Source: Candidatus Dormiibacterota bacterium (GTDB lineage: Bacteria; Chloroflexota; Dormibacteria; Dormibacterales; Dormibacteraceae). Taken from it: a DNA stretch of 19,657 bases. Location: assembly GCA_955652585.1 (NCBI GenBank), contig CATPBF010000131.1:1-19657 (forward strand). The letters run 5' to 3'. Shown here piece by piece: positions 7,582-13,930 of the stretch (position 1 is the stretch's first letter; each line of letters opens with the position of its first letter). The notes under the pieces are model-generated. The model saw only the letters and a list, made by a program, of their open reading frames with translations, was not told the DNA's origin and made no database searches. Made by a program: the position numbers and the translations under genes.

Positions 7582-7631
7582 ACGGGAATACCTCCTCGCC
7601 GGGAAGTGTACGAAGTGTTTGAGGCTCCTAG

Positions 7632-7928
7632 ATGACCAACACGAAACCCAGGATCACGATCGAATTCTGCGTCCCTTGAGACTACCTCGACCGGGCCGTG
7701 AGCCTGGTTGGGGAGTTGATGGCCCGCTGGGCGCCACTGCTCGACGGAGTCGAGCTGAAGACCGGCAGCAAAGGCCGATTCGAGGTGCTCATCGACGGGC
7801 AGGAGGTCTTCAGCAAGGCGCGGCTCGACCGCTTTCCAGCCGAGGGCGAGGTCGCGAAGCTCCTGGAGCCCAGGCTCGGACCCCCGCCGACGTGGAGATC
7901 GACAAGTAACCCCGACTCGCGGCCCTAG
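7632..7928 (+). CDS. SelW/SelT/SelH (Rdx) family protein with in-frame TGA, probable selenoprotein (CxxU)
   Basis: This 98-residue protein is read from ATG 7632, with GAGG 7 bases upstream. The first 15 codons give a basic TKPR stretch, then beta strand ITIEFC-V-P, and TGA at 7677-7679. Reading continues with DYLDRAVSLVGELMARW, a strand VELKTGSKGRFEVLIDGQEVFS, then DRFPAEGEVAKLLEP and RLGPPPTW. This is the full thioredoxin-like Rdx fold in order. The TGA falls exactly where family members have the second residue of CxxC or CxxU, so the motif is Cys13-Val-Pro-Sec16. The frame is uninterrupted on both sides, and a 12-bp stem-loop follows the TGA. Rdx proteins are thought to act as thiol/selenol redox proteins; partners are unknown. 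A TGC-to-TGA mutation or sequencing error is the alternative. Standard gene callers would annotate only the part after the TGA, from GTG 7698. Confidence 0.8.
7685..7713 (+). promoter_or_regulatory. Putative bacterial SECIS stem-loop
   Basis: Bases 7685-7696 pair with 7702-7713 in an uninterrupted 12-bp helix containing three G-U pairs. It closes a 5-base loop CGUGA (7697-7701). It begins 5 bases after the in-frame TGA and lies within the coding region. This is where a bacterial SECIS must be for SelB to deliver Sec-tRNA. Pairing was worked out by hand. Bacterial SECIS elements vary in sequence, so the structure is supportive rather than diagnostic. Confidence 0.6.
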
Positions 7929-7947
7929 CAGTGGCTCTTGTGAGGAG

Positions 7948-7977
7948 GGAGCCGGGCGTGCCCGGCTCCGTCGTTTT
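7948..7977 (+). terminator. Rho-independent-like terminator after the selenoprotein gene
   Basis: GAGCCGGG (7949-7956) pairs perfectly with CCCGGCTC (7961-7968) across a CGTG loop, with one more G-C pair outside (7948-7969). A short TCGTTTT tract follows (7971-7977). It lies 20 bases after the gene's TAG and separates this gene from the sulfur operon. The T-tract is weak but the stem is very stable. Confidence 0.65.
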
Positions 7978-8027
7978 GCGACTTGATCGCAGCATTGAGA
8001 CCGGTTTTTCAGTACGCTTTTCGCGCG

Positions 8028-8117
8028 ATGCGTAGTCCAGCCGTTGCTTCTTTGGCCCCGCTCACCAGGCGGCGCGCCATCGACTACGTTCGCTGCGCCA
8101 GCTGCTTCTGTAGCTGA
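8028..8117 (+). CDS. Cys-rich leader peptide (29 aa) of the sulfur assimilation operon
   Basis: This short ORF starts at ATG 8028 and stops at TGA 8115. The C-terminal half reads LTRRRAIDYV then RCASCFCS. It has three Cys codons among its last seven (residues 23, 26 and 28). The LTRR-x-x-ID-x-x-R-x-x-S pattern matches the short leader peptides that precede sulfite reductase and cys operons in Streptomyces and related actinobacteria. Cys-rich leader ORFs have been reported to mediate cysteine-responsive attenuation in mycobacteria. Here the ORF lies 96 bases before the cysI start, with two hairpins in between. No Shine-Dalgarno precedes the ATG, so translation may be leaderless. The role is inferred: when charged Cys-tRNA is scarce, ribosomes would stall on the Cys codons and change the folding of the downstream leader. 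Confidence 0.7.
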   Translation: MRSPAVASLAPLTRRRAIDYVRCASCFCS

Positions 8118-8132
8118 CCGGACGTCCTGACC

Positions 8133-8207
8133 GGGGGTTTCCCCCAACACGCGCCGGCGCGCGTGCTCAATCCCAAACGTTCGGTATCACCACATCAGCG
8201 GAGGCGC
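8133..8207 (+). promoter_or_regulatory. Structured 5' leader between the Cys peptide and cysI, possible attenuator
   Basis: GGGGG (8133-8137) pairs with CCCCC (8141-8145) over a TTT loop. CACGCGC (8148-8154) pairs with GCGCGTG (8159-8165) over CGGC. GCGCC at 8151-8155 can instead pair with GGCGC at 8203-8207, which overlaps the cysI ribosome site. The two foldings exclude each other. This would suit translational control by ribosome position on the leader ORF. The second folding has only 5 pairs, so it is suggestive only. Confidence 0.4.
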
Positions 8208-8213
8208 ATCCAG

Positions 8214-9932
8214 TTGTCCAATCTGTCCGACGGCACACCTCTCGACGGCTTCTCGAAGAACGAGTCCATCAAGGCAGGCAGCAATCACCTGCGTGGGCTC
8301 ATCAAGGAGGAGCTGATCGAGGACACGCCTGCGTTCGGCGAGGACAGTGAGCAGCTGCTCAAGTTCCACGGCATCTACCAGCAGGACGACCGCGACCGCC
8401 GCAAAGAGGCCCGGGCGCGCGGCCTGGACAAGCACCACCAGCTCATGATCCGGACCCGGATCCCTGGGGGCATCGTCTCATCGGACGCATACATTGCCCA
8501 TGACGAGATCAGCCGGCGCTGGGCCAACGGCACTCTGCGTGTGACGACTCGGCAGGACTTTCAGCTCCACGGCGTGCTCAAGGGCGACATCAAGAAGTCC
8601 ATCCGCGCCATCAACGACGCCCTGCTGACCACACTCGGGGGCTGCGGTGACGTGGAGCGCAACATCATGTGCTGCCCAGAGCCGCTGGTCGACGACTTCC
8701 ATGCGCAGGTCCAACGCGCGATCTCCGAGATGGTGGCCGAGCTCACGCCGCGCACCAGTGCGTATCACGAGATCTGGCTCGACGGCGAGGTCGTGAAGTC
8801 ATCGGAGCCCGAGGTCGAACCCCTTTATCGCGAGCAATACCTGCCACGCAAGTTCAAGACCACGATTGCGCTCGAAGGCGACAACTGCGTCGACGTCTAC
8901 GCGCACGACCTCGCTATCGTCGCGATGAAGCGTCCGGATGGAACCCTGCGCGGTTTCAACCTCCTTGTGGGCGGGGGGCTCGGGCGCACGCACAACAAGC
9001 CGGAGACGTTCGTCGCGGTTGCGGTGCCCCTCGCCTTCGTAGAGCCGGACCAGGTCGTGGATGCCGCCCGCGAAGTCGTGGCGGTACAGCGCGACTACGG
9101 CGACCGCAGCAATCGCCGGCACGCTCGCCTCAAGTACACGATCGCCGACCGGGGGCTCGAGTGGTTTCGCGGCGAGGTGCAGAAGCGGCTGTCATTCGGG
9201 CTGCAGCCGCCGGAGCCGCTGGTGTGGAAACCCGTAGACGACCATCTCGGTTGGCACGAGCAAGGCGACGGCCGCCTGTACGTCGGCATCTACATCGAAA
9301 ACGGACGCATCGCCGACGTCGGCGATGTTCGCTCGCGATCCGGGCTTCGTCGCATCGTCGACGAGCTCCGCCCGCAGGTAAGGCTGACCGCCCAGCAGAA
9401 CGTGATCCTCGCCGACATCGAGCCCGCCCAGCGATCACGCATCGAAGGGCTGATGGCCGAGTACGGCATCGCGCCTGTGGAGTCCATTCCTCGAGCCATC
9501 CGGTACGCGATGGCCTGTCCGGCCATTCCGACCTGCGGTCTGGCCGTGGCCGAAGCTGAGCGCGCCCTGCCTGGTCTGGTCCGCAAGCTCGCGGCGCTGC
9601 TGGACGAGCTGGGCCTGTGCGAGGAGCGCATCAGCTTCCGGATGAGCGGCTGCCCCAACGGCTGCTCGCGTCCTTACCTCGGTGACGTCGGCTTCGTGGG
9701 CACGACGCTGGGCAAGTACGACGTGATGCTTGGAGGCGATTTCGACGGCACCCGCCTCAACCGCGTGTTTGCTCCCAACGTGCCGATCACCGAAATTCCG
9801 TCACTGCTGCGCCCGCTGTTCGAGGCGTTCCGCACAGAGCGCGAGCCCGGCGAGGGTTTCGGGAACTGGACCGAGCGCGTCGGCTTTGACGCGCTTCGAC
9901 AGGTCGCAGTTTCAGAGGAGAAGACGGCATGA
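8214..9932 (+). CDS. cysI: Assimilatory sulfite reductase, hemoprotein beta subunit
   Basis: It reduces sulfite to sulfide with six electrons, using siroheme coupled to a [4Fe-4S] cluster. TTG 8214 is preferred as the start (572 residues) because GGAGG lies 9 bases before it; the frame is open to GTG 8163. The sequence follows E. coli CysI closely: FHGIYQQDDRD, R-x-PGG, NGTLRVTTRQDFQLHGVLK, LPRKFKTT, GFNLLVGGGLGRTH and KYTIADRGLEWF. The cluster/siroheme ligands are Cys435 and Cys441 (CPAIPTC) and Cys480 and Cys484 (SGCPNGCSRPY). Near the end, REPGEGFGNW also matches CysI. No flavoprotein partner CysJ lies in the window, so the electron donor is unknown. Siroheme would come from the cysG-type gene five positions downstream. 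The gene overlaps cysH by 4 bases. Confidence 0.95.
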   Translation: MSNLSDGTPLDGFSKNESIKAGSNHLRGLIKEELIEDTPAFGEDSEQLLKFHGIYQQDDRDRRKEARARGLDKHHQLMIRTRIPGGIVSSDAYIAHDEISRRWANGTLRVTTRQDFQLHGVLKGDIKKSIRAINDALLTTLGGCGDVERNIMCCPEPLVDDFHAQVQRAISEMVAELTPRTSAYHEIWLDGEVVKSSEPEVEPLYREQYLPRKFKTTIALEGDNCVDVYAHDLAIVAMKRPDGTLRGFNLLVGGGLGRTHNKPETFVAVAVPLAFVEPDQVVDAAREVVAVQRDYGDRSNRRHARLKYTIADRGLEWFRGEVQKRLSFGLQPPEPLVWKPVDDHLGWHEQGDGRLYVGIYIENGRIADVGDVRSRSGLRRIVDELRPQVRLTAQQNVILADIEPAQRSRIEGLMAEYGIAPVESIPRAIRYAMACPAIPTCGLAVAEAERALPGLVRKLAALLDELGLCEERISFRMSGCPNGCSRPYLGDVGFVGTTLGKYDVMLGGDFDGTRLNRVFAPNVPITEIPSLLRPLFEAFRTEREPGEGFGNWTERVGFDALRQVAVSEEKTA

Positions 9933-10633
9933 GGGTCGCGGCTCCGGCGGAAATGGAGTCAGACGCGCCGGAGGTTGTGCTGCGCTGGGCATACGAATCG
10001 ATTCCGCGGGTCGCGATCGTGGCCAGCTTCCAGGCCGAGTCGTCCGTCCTCATCGATATGGCGGTGCGCATCCGCCCAGATGTCCATGTGCTCACTCTGG
10101 ACACTGGCCGCCTGCCGCAGGAGACGTACGACATGATCGACCGCGTTCGCGATCGCTACGCGATCGAGATCGAGGTGGCCTCGCCTGATGCCGGCGACCT
10201 GGCTTACATGGTCGGCCGCCATGGCGTCAACCTGTTTCACCGATCGCCCGACCTCAGGCGTCTGTGCTGCGAGGTCCGCAAGTCGCGGCCGCTGGCGCGG
10301 GCGCTGCATGGCTATGACGCCTGGGTCACCGGCCTGCGCCGCCAGCAGGCGTCGACGCGCTCGCAGACTCCTGTCGTCGGGCCCGACCCCGAGCACGAGG
10401 GGTTGACGAAGATTGCGCCGCTGGCCTCGTGGACCAAAGACCAGGTCTGGGCCTACATCCGCGAACACGACCTCCCGTATCACCCGCTGTACGAGCGCGG
10501 ATACACATCGATCGGCTGCGCGCCGTGCACCCGCGCCACCGTCGCCGGCGAGGACGAACGCGCCGGCCGCTGGTGGTGGGAGCAGGGCGAGGTCAAGGAG
10601 TGCGGTCTCCACTGGGCGGTAAAGCAATCGTGA
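9929..10633 (+). CDS. cysH: Adenylyl-sulfate (APS) reductase, thioredoxin-dependent, [4Fe-4S] type
   Basis: It reduces activated sulfate to sulfite and AMP using thioredoxin. The protein has 234 residues, starting at ATG 9929 in a 4-base overlap with cysI. It has the PAPS-reductase fold: a SFQAESSVLIDM loop, a TLDTGRLPQETYDMID segment, WVTGLRRQQASTR and PLASWTKDQVWAYI. Cys113-Cys114 (RRLCCEVRK) and Cys197-x-x-Cys200 (GCAPC) would bind a [4Fe-4S] cluster. That cluster marks the APS-using subfamily rather than the cluster-free PAPS enzyme of E. coli. The catalytic Cys is 225 in KECGLH. An APS kinase is nevertheless encoded three genes downstream, so PAPS may also be made or used. Confidence 0.93.
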   Translation: MRVAAPAEMESDAPEVVLRWAYESIPRVAIVASFQAESSVLIDMAVRIRPDVHVLTLDTGRLPQETYDMIDRVRDRYAIEIEVASPDAGDLAYMVGRHGVNLFHRSPDLRRLCCEVRKSRPLARALHGYDAWVTGLRRQQASTRSQTPVVGPDPEHEGLTKIAPLASWTKDQVWAYIREHDLPYHPLYERGYTSIGCAPCTRATVAGEDERAGRWWWEQGEVKECGLHWAVKQS

Positions 10634-11400
10634 GCAACTTGCTCGCGCTTTCCGAAAAGCACGCGCTCAGCGTCGAGCGGCTCACTGTGGCTTTCTCCCA
10701 TGGGGAGGAGCTGTTGCTGGCCCTGGACGGCGCGACCTTCGAAGTCAAGCGCGGTGAATTTGTTTGTGTCGTAGGGGCGTCTGGATCGGGCAAGAGCACG
10801 CTGCTCAACGTTCTGGCGGGTCTCGATCGGCCCTCGGCCGGGCGGGCTCACGTCCACGGACGCGTGGCCCTGATTTTCCAGGAGTCGGCCCTGCTGCCCT
10901 GGCTGACCGCAGCGGGCAACGTCGAGCTGGCGCTCGAGCTGCGAGGTGTGAGCGCATCGGTTCGACAAGAACTCGCCTACGAACTCCTTGGTCGCGTTCA
11001 CCTGGCTGGATTCGAGAAGCGGAGGCCGCACGAGCTATCGGGCGGGATGAAGCAGCGCGTCGCCCTGGCGCGGGCTCTGGCTCAGGACGCCGACGTGCTC
11101 TTGATGGATGAGCCTTTTGGGGCGCTGGATGCCATCAGCCGCGATCTCCTTCACGAGGAGTTGGAGCGAATCTGGAAGGAGAGCCGTCTCACGATCCTCT
11201 TCGTCACCCACAACGCTCGCGAGGCTGTTCGCCTCGGCGATCGGGTGATGGTCTTCACGAGCCGGCCGGGTCGCGTTGCGCAAGAAGTGCACGTCAACCT
11301 GCCTCGCCCGCGGAGCCTCGACTCGCCTGAGCTGGCAGTGATCGCCGGCCGCATTACGGACCGGCTCAAGCACGAGATGTTCGGCGAGGCGGTCATCTGA
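10630..11400 (+). CDS. ssuB: ABC transporter ATPase, sulfonate/nitrate/taurine type (SsuB-like)
   Basis: This is the cytoplasmic ATPase of a NitT/TauT-family importer (256 residues). The GTG start at 10630 overlaps the cysH stop by 4 bases; the frame is open upstream but there only shadows cysH. Walker A is GASGSGKST (49-57), the Q-loop Gln is 84, the signature LSGGMKQR is at 136-143, Walker B VLLMDEP at 156-162, and the switch His is 194 (VTHNAREAV). WLTAAGNVELALELRG after the Q-loop is typical of SsuB and TauB. The sulfur-operon setting suggests a sulfonate or related sulfur compound as substrate. No binding protein is encoded beside it. Confidence 0.85.
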   Translation: MSNLLALSEKHALSVERLTVAFSHGEELLLALDGATFEVKRGEFVCVVGASGSGKSTLLNVLAGLDRPSAGRAHVHGRVALIFQESALLPWLTAAGNVELALELRGVSASVRQELAYELLGRVHLAGFEKRRPHELSGGMKQRVALARALAQDADVLLMDEPFGALDAISRDLLHEELERIWKESRLTILFVTHNAREAVRLGDRVMVFTSRPGRVAQEVHVNLPRPRSLDSPELAVIAGRITDRLKHEMFGEAVI

Positions 11401-12257
11401 TGGCGGCTGAGCTCGCACCGCAGCTTTCGCTTTCGGAGGCGCTGGGGTCGAGGCCGCATCCAGTTCGCAGATCGGCGGCGCGCGTCTGGTCGGGCCTCTG
11501 GCCAAAGCTCGGAGCGGCCGTTCTGCTCGTGGTCATCTGGCAGCTTGTCGTGTGGTCAGGCTGGAGATCGCAATCGGCGCTGCCGGGGCCGTGGCCGGTG
11601 GTGGAGCGCTTGGCCGGCGATCTCCGCCATCTGGACTTCTACGCAGCAATCGGGCTGACCCTGCGACGTGTTGCCTTCGGCTACGCGATCGCGGCGGCAG
11701 CCGCAAGCATCGTTGCGATTCTCATTGCCCGTATCGAGCTGGCTCGCAGAGCGGTGGGGTCGCTTCTAGTCGGCCTGCAGTCGATGCCTTCAATCGCGTG
11801 GTTCCCGCTCGCCATTCTGCTGCTGCAAAGAAGCGAAGGCGCAATCACCCTCGTCGTCGTGATGGGTGCCGCGCCTGCAATCGCGGCCGGTCTGTTGAGT
11901 GGCATCGATCATGTGCACCCGCTGCTGATACGGGTTGGTCGCGCCATGGGAGCCGACGGCTTGCGCCTATACCGCCACGTCATCCTCCCGGCGGCGCTTC
12001 CCGCCTTCGTCGGTGGCCTCAAGCAGGGATGGGCGTTTGCCTGGCGGAGCCTGATGTCCGCCGAGCTTCTGGTTGTCGCAACCAACCAGTCATCGATCGG
12101 GCAGCTGCTTCAGTCGGCCAGGAATCTCAACGACGCCCAGCAGCTGCTGGCGATCATGGTCGTGATCTTCGTAATCGGAATCGCAGTCGACAGCGTGTTC
12201 GGCATGCTCGACACCGCGATCAGGCGGCGTTGGGGTTTGCTCGGAATGGAAGCGTGA
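11400..12257 (+). CDS. ssuC: ABC transporter permease, sulfonate/nitrate/taurine type (SsuC-like)
   Basis: This is the membrane partner of the preceding ATPase (285 residues). Its ATG shares one base with that gene's stop (TGATG). A first membrane helix near residues 37-52 (LGAAVLLVVIWQLVVW) is followed by LPGPWPVVERL, as usual in SsuC/TauC. Further helices follow around 80-105, 115-135, 140-165, 205-225 and 240-262. The cytoplasmic coupling loop reads GADGLRLYRHVILPAALPAF, and WRSLMSAELL follows. The substrate is inferred from the operon only: an organic sulfonate or sulfate ester. Its end overlaps the next gene by 4 bases. Confidence 0.87.
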   Translation: MAAELAPQLSLSEALGSRPHPVRRSAARVWSGLWPKLGAAVLLVVIWQLVVWSGWRSQSALPGPWPVVERLAGDLRHLDFYAAIGLTLRRVAFGYAIAAAAASIVAILIARIELARRAVGSLLVGLQSMPSIAWFPLAILLLQRSEGAITLVVVMGAAPAIAAGLLSGIDHVHPLLIRVGRAMGADGLRLYRHVILPAALPAFVGGLKQGWAFAWRSLMSAELLVVATNQSSIGQLLQSARNLNDAQQLLAIMVVIFVIGIAVDSVFGMLDTAIRRRWGLLGMEA

Positions 12258-13930
12258 GCAAAGGCTTTGTCGTCTGGTTCACCGGCCTTTCAGGCGCGGG
12301 CAAGTCAACCATCGCTAACGCGCTGAAGGCAGAGCTCGAACGCCGCGGCCGCCACGCCGAGCTGCTCGATGGAGACGAGGTTCGCATGCACCTGTCGAAA
12401 GGACTGGGCTTTTCCAAAGAAGACCGCGACACGAACATCCGGCGCATCGGCTACGTGGCGCGGCTGGTCGCTCGCAGCGGCGGGATCGCGATCACGGCCG
12501 CGATCTCTCCCTACCGCGAGGTACGCGACGAGGTCCGCGCGCAGACCCCGGGCTTCGTCGAGGTCTACATGCGCTGCGCGATCGAGGCGCTGACCGAGCG
12601 CGACACCAAAGGTCTTTATCGCAAGGCACTGGCCGGCGAGCTCGCCAATTTCACCGGTGTCAGCGATCCCTACCAAGAGCCTTTTCATGCCGAGGTTGTT
12701 TGCGACACGGCCAGTGAAACGCCAGCCGAGTCTCTTGCGAAGATCATCGAGGCGCTTCAGCGCCTCGGACATTTATCGGAAACGCTGGAGCGCTTGGGCC
12801 ACCTGCCGCGGCCCACGGTCGAGCGGCTGCCTGCGGGTGACGAGCTGCACGCCCTGCGCGCGGAGGCGCGAACGCTGCCCCGGCTCGACGTTGGACCACG
12901 CGAGCTGTCGGACCTCTTCATGCTCGCGAGCGGCGGCCTGGCTCCGCTCGAGGGTTTCATGGGTGCCGAGGACTATAAGTCGGTGGTCGGCTCCGGCCGG
13001 CTGGCAGGCGGCCAGCCATACACGATCCCCATCGTCCTCCGGGCCGCCTCCGCGCCCACGGCGGATCGGATCGCTCTTTTCATCGGCGACCAGCCGGTCG
13101 GCATCGTCGACGTCACCTCTGCTTTCCAGACCGACCACGATGCGGAGGCCCGGAGCGTGTACGGCACCGATGACGATGCGCATCCGGGTGTGAGAGTGCT
13201 CAAGGAGTCTGGTCGCTGGGCGATCGCCGGCGACGTGTTAGCGCTGGCGCACGCCGCGTCTGGATTCCCGGCCTACGACCTCACGCCTGCGCAGGTGCGC
13301 GCGGTCAAGAGCGCTCGCGGTTGGAGCACCATGGTCGGGTTCCAGACCCGCAACCCGGTCCACCGCGCCCACGAGTACTTGCAGAAGGTGGCGCTGGAAA
13401 TGGTGGATGGCCTGCTGCTGCACCCGCTCGTGGGAGAAACCAAGAGCGACGACATCCCCGCCTCGGTGCGCATGAGCTGCTATGAGGAGCTGCTGCGCGG
13501 GTACTTCCCGCCCGAGCGCGTGCTGCTGGCCACCAACCCCGCGTGGATGCGCTATGCCGGTCCGAAGGAAGCCGTCTTTCACGCCATCGTCCGGCGCAAC
13601 TATGGCTGCACGCATTTCATAGTCGGCCGCGACCACGCGGGGGTCGGCAGCTACTACGGCACGTATGCGGCGCACCGCATTTTCGATGAGTACGCGCCTG
13701 GCGAGCTGGGGATCGAGATCCTTCGCTTCGAGCACACCTTCTATTGCTCCGCGTGCGGGGGCATGGCCTCCTCGCGAACATGCCCGCACCCCGCGGAGCT
13801 GCACCAGACGCTGAGCGGCACGGCCGTGCGCAAGTTGCTCGCGGAAGGCGAGGACCTGCCTGCGGAGTTCACGCGGCCCGAGGTCGCCAGAGTGCTGCTC
13901 GACGCGGCCAAGGAAGAGGCCACCGCATGA
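12254..13930 (+). CDS. Bifunctional APS kinase / ATP sulfurylase fusion
   Basis: This single 558-residue protein activates sulfate. The ATP sulfurylase part makes APS from sulfate and ATP, and the APS kinase part phosphorylates APS to PAPS. The GTG start (12254) overlaps the permease stop; the longer open frame upstream shadows ssuC. Residues 1-about 175 are the kinase: P-loop GLSGAGKST (11-19), DGDEVR, the FSKEDRDTNIRRIG stretch, KGLYRKA and NFTGVSDPY. After a short linker with two RLGHL copies, residues about 195-558 are the sulfurylase: LPRLDVGPRELSDL, QTRNPVHRAHEY from Gln364, GRDHAGVG from Gly458, a Cys-rich YCSACGGMASSRTCPH, and LSGTAVR. Both active sites look intact. The kinase-first order is that of animal PAPS synthases, not of the Aquifex-type fusion. 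Confidence 0.94.
   Translation: MSKGFVVWFTGLSGAGKSTIANALKAELERRGRHAELLDGDEVRMHLSKGLGFSKEDRDTNIRRIGYVARLVARSGGIAITAAISPYREVRDEVRAQTPGFVEVYMRCAIEALTERDTKGLYRKALAGELANFTGVSDPYQEPFHAEVVCDTASETPAESLAKIIEALQRLGHLSETLERLGHLPRPTVERLPAGDELHALRAEARTLPRLDVGPRELSDLFMLASGGLAPLEGFMGAEDYKSVVGSGRLAGGQPYTIPIVLRAASAPTADRIALFIGDQPVGIVDVTSAFQTDHDAEARSVYGTDDDAHPGVRVLKESGRWAIAGDVLALAHAASGFPAYDLTPAQVRAVKSARGWSTMVGFQTRNPVHRAHEYLQKVALEMVDGLLLHPLVGETKSDDIPASVRMSCYEELLRGYFPPERVLLATNPAWMRYAGPKEAVFHAIVRRNYGCTHFIVGRDHAGVGSYYGTYAAHRIFDEYAPGELGIEILRFEHTFYCSACGGMASSRTCPHPAELHQTLSGTAVRKLLAEGEDLPAEFTRPEVARVLLDAAKEEATA

Noticed and set aside
7698..7928. Rdx gene starting at the GTG after the TGA, as a normal 76-aa protein
   Set aside because: This would drop the first strand and the redox motif of the family, and the upstream ATG has a good ribosome site and an in-frame family match.
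7578..8150. Minus-strand open frame of 190 codons opposite the Rdx gene and the Cys leader
   Set aside because: It crosses the terminator hairpin and both plus-strand short genes and looks like low-complexity shadow. The plus-strand reading with TGA as Sec explains the region better.
11552..12253. Upstream extension of the APS kinase/sulfurylase open frame across the SsuC gene
   Set aside because: Reading begins properly at GTG 12254, where the kinase N-terminus starts. The upstream part is a shadow of the permease.
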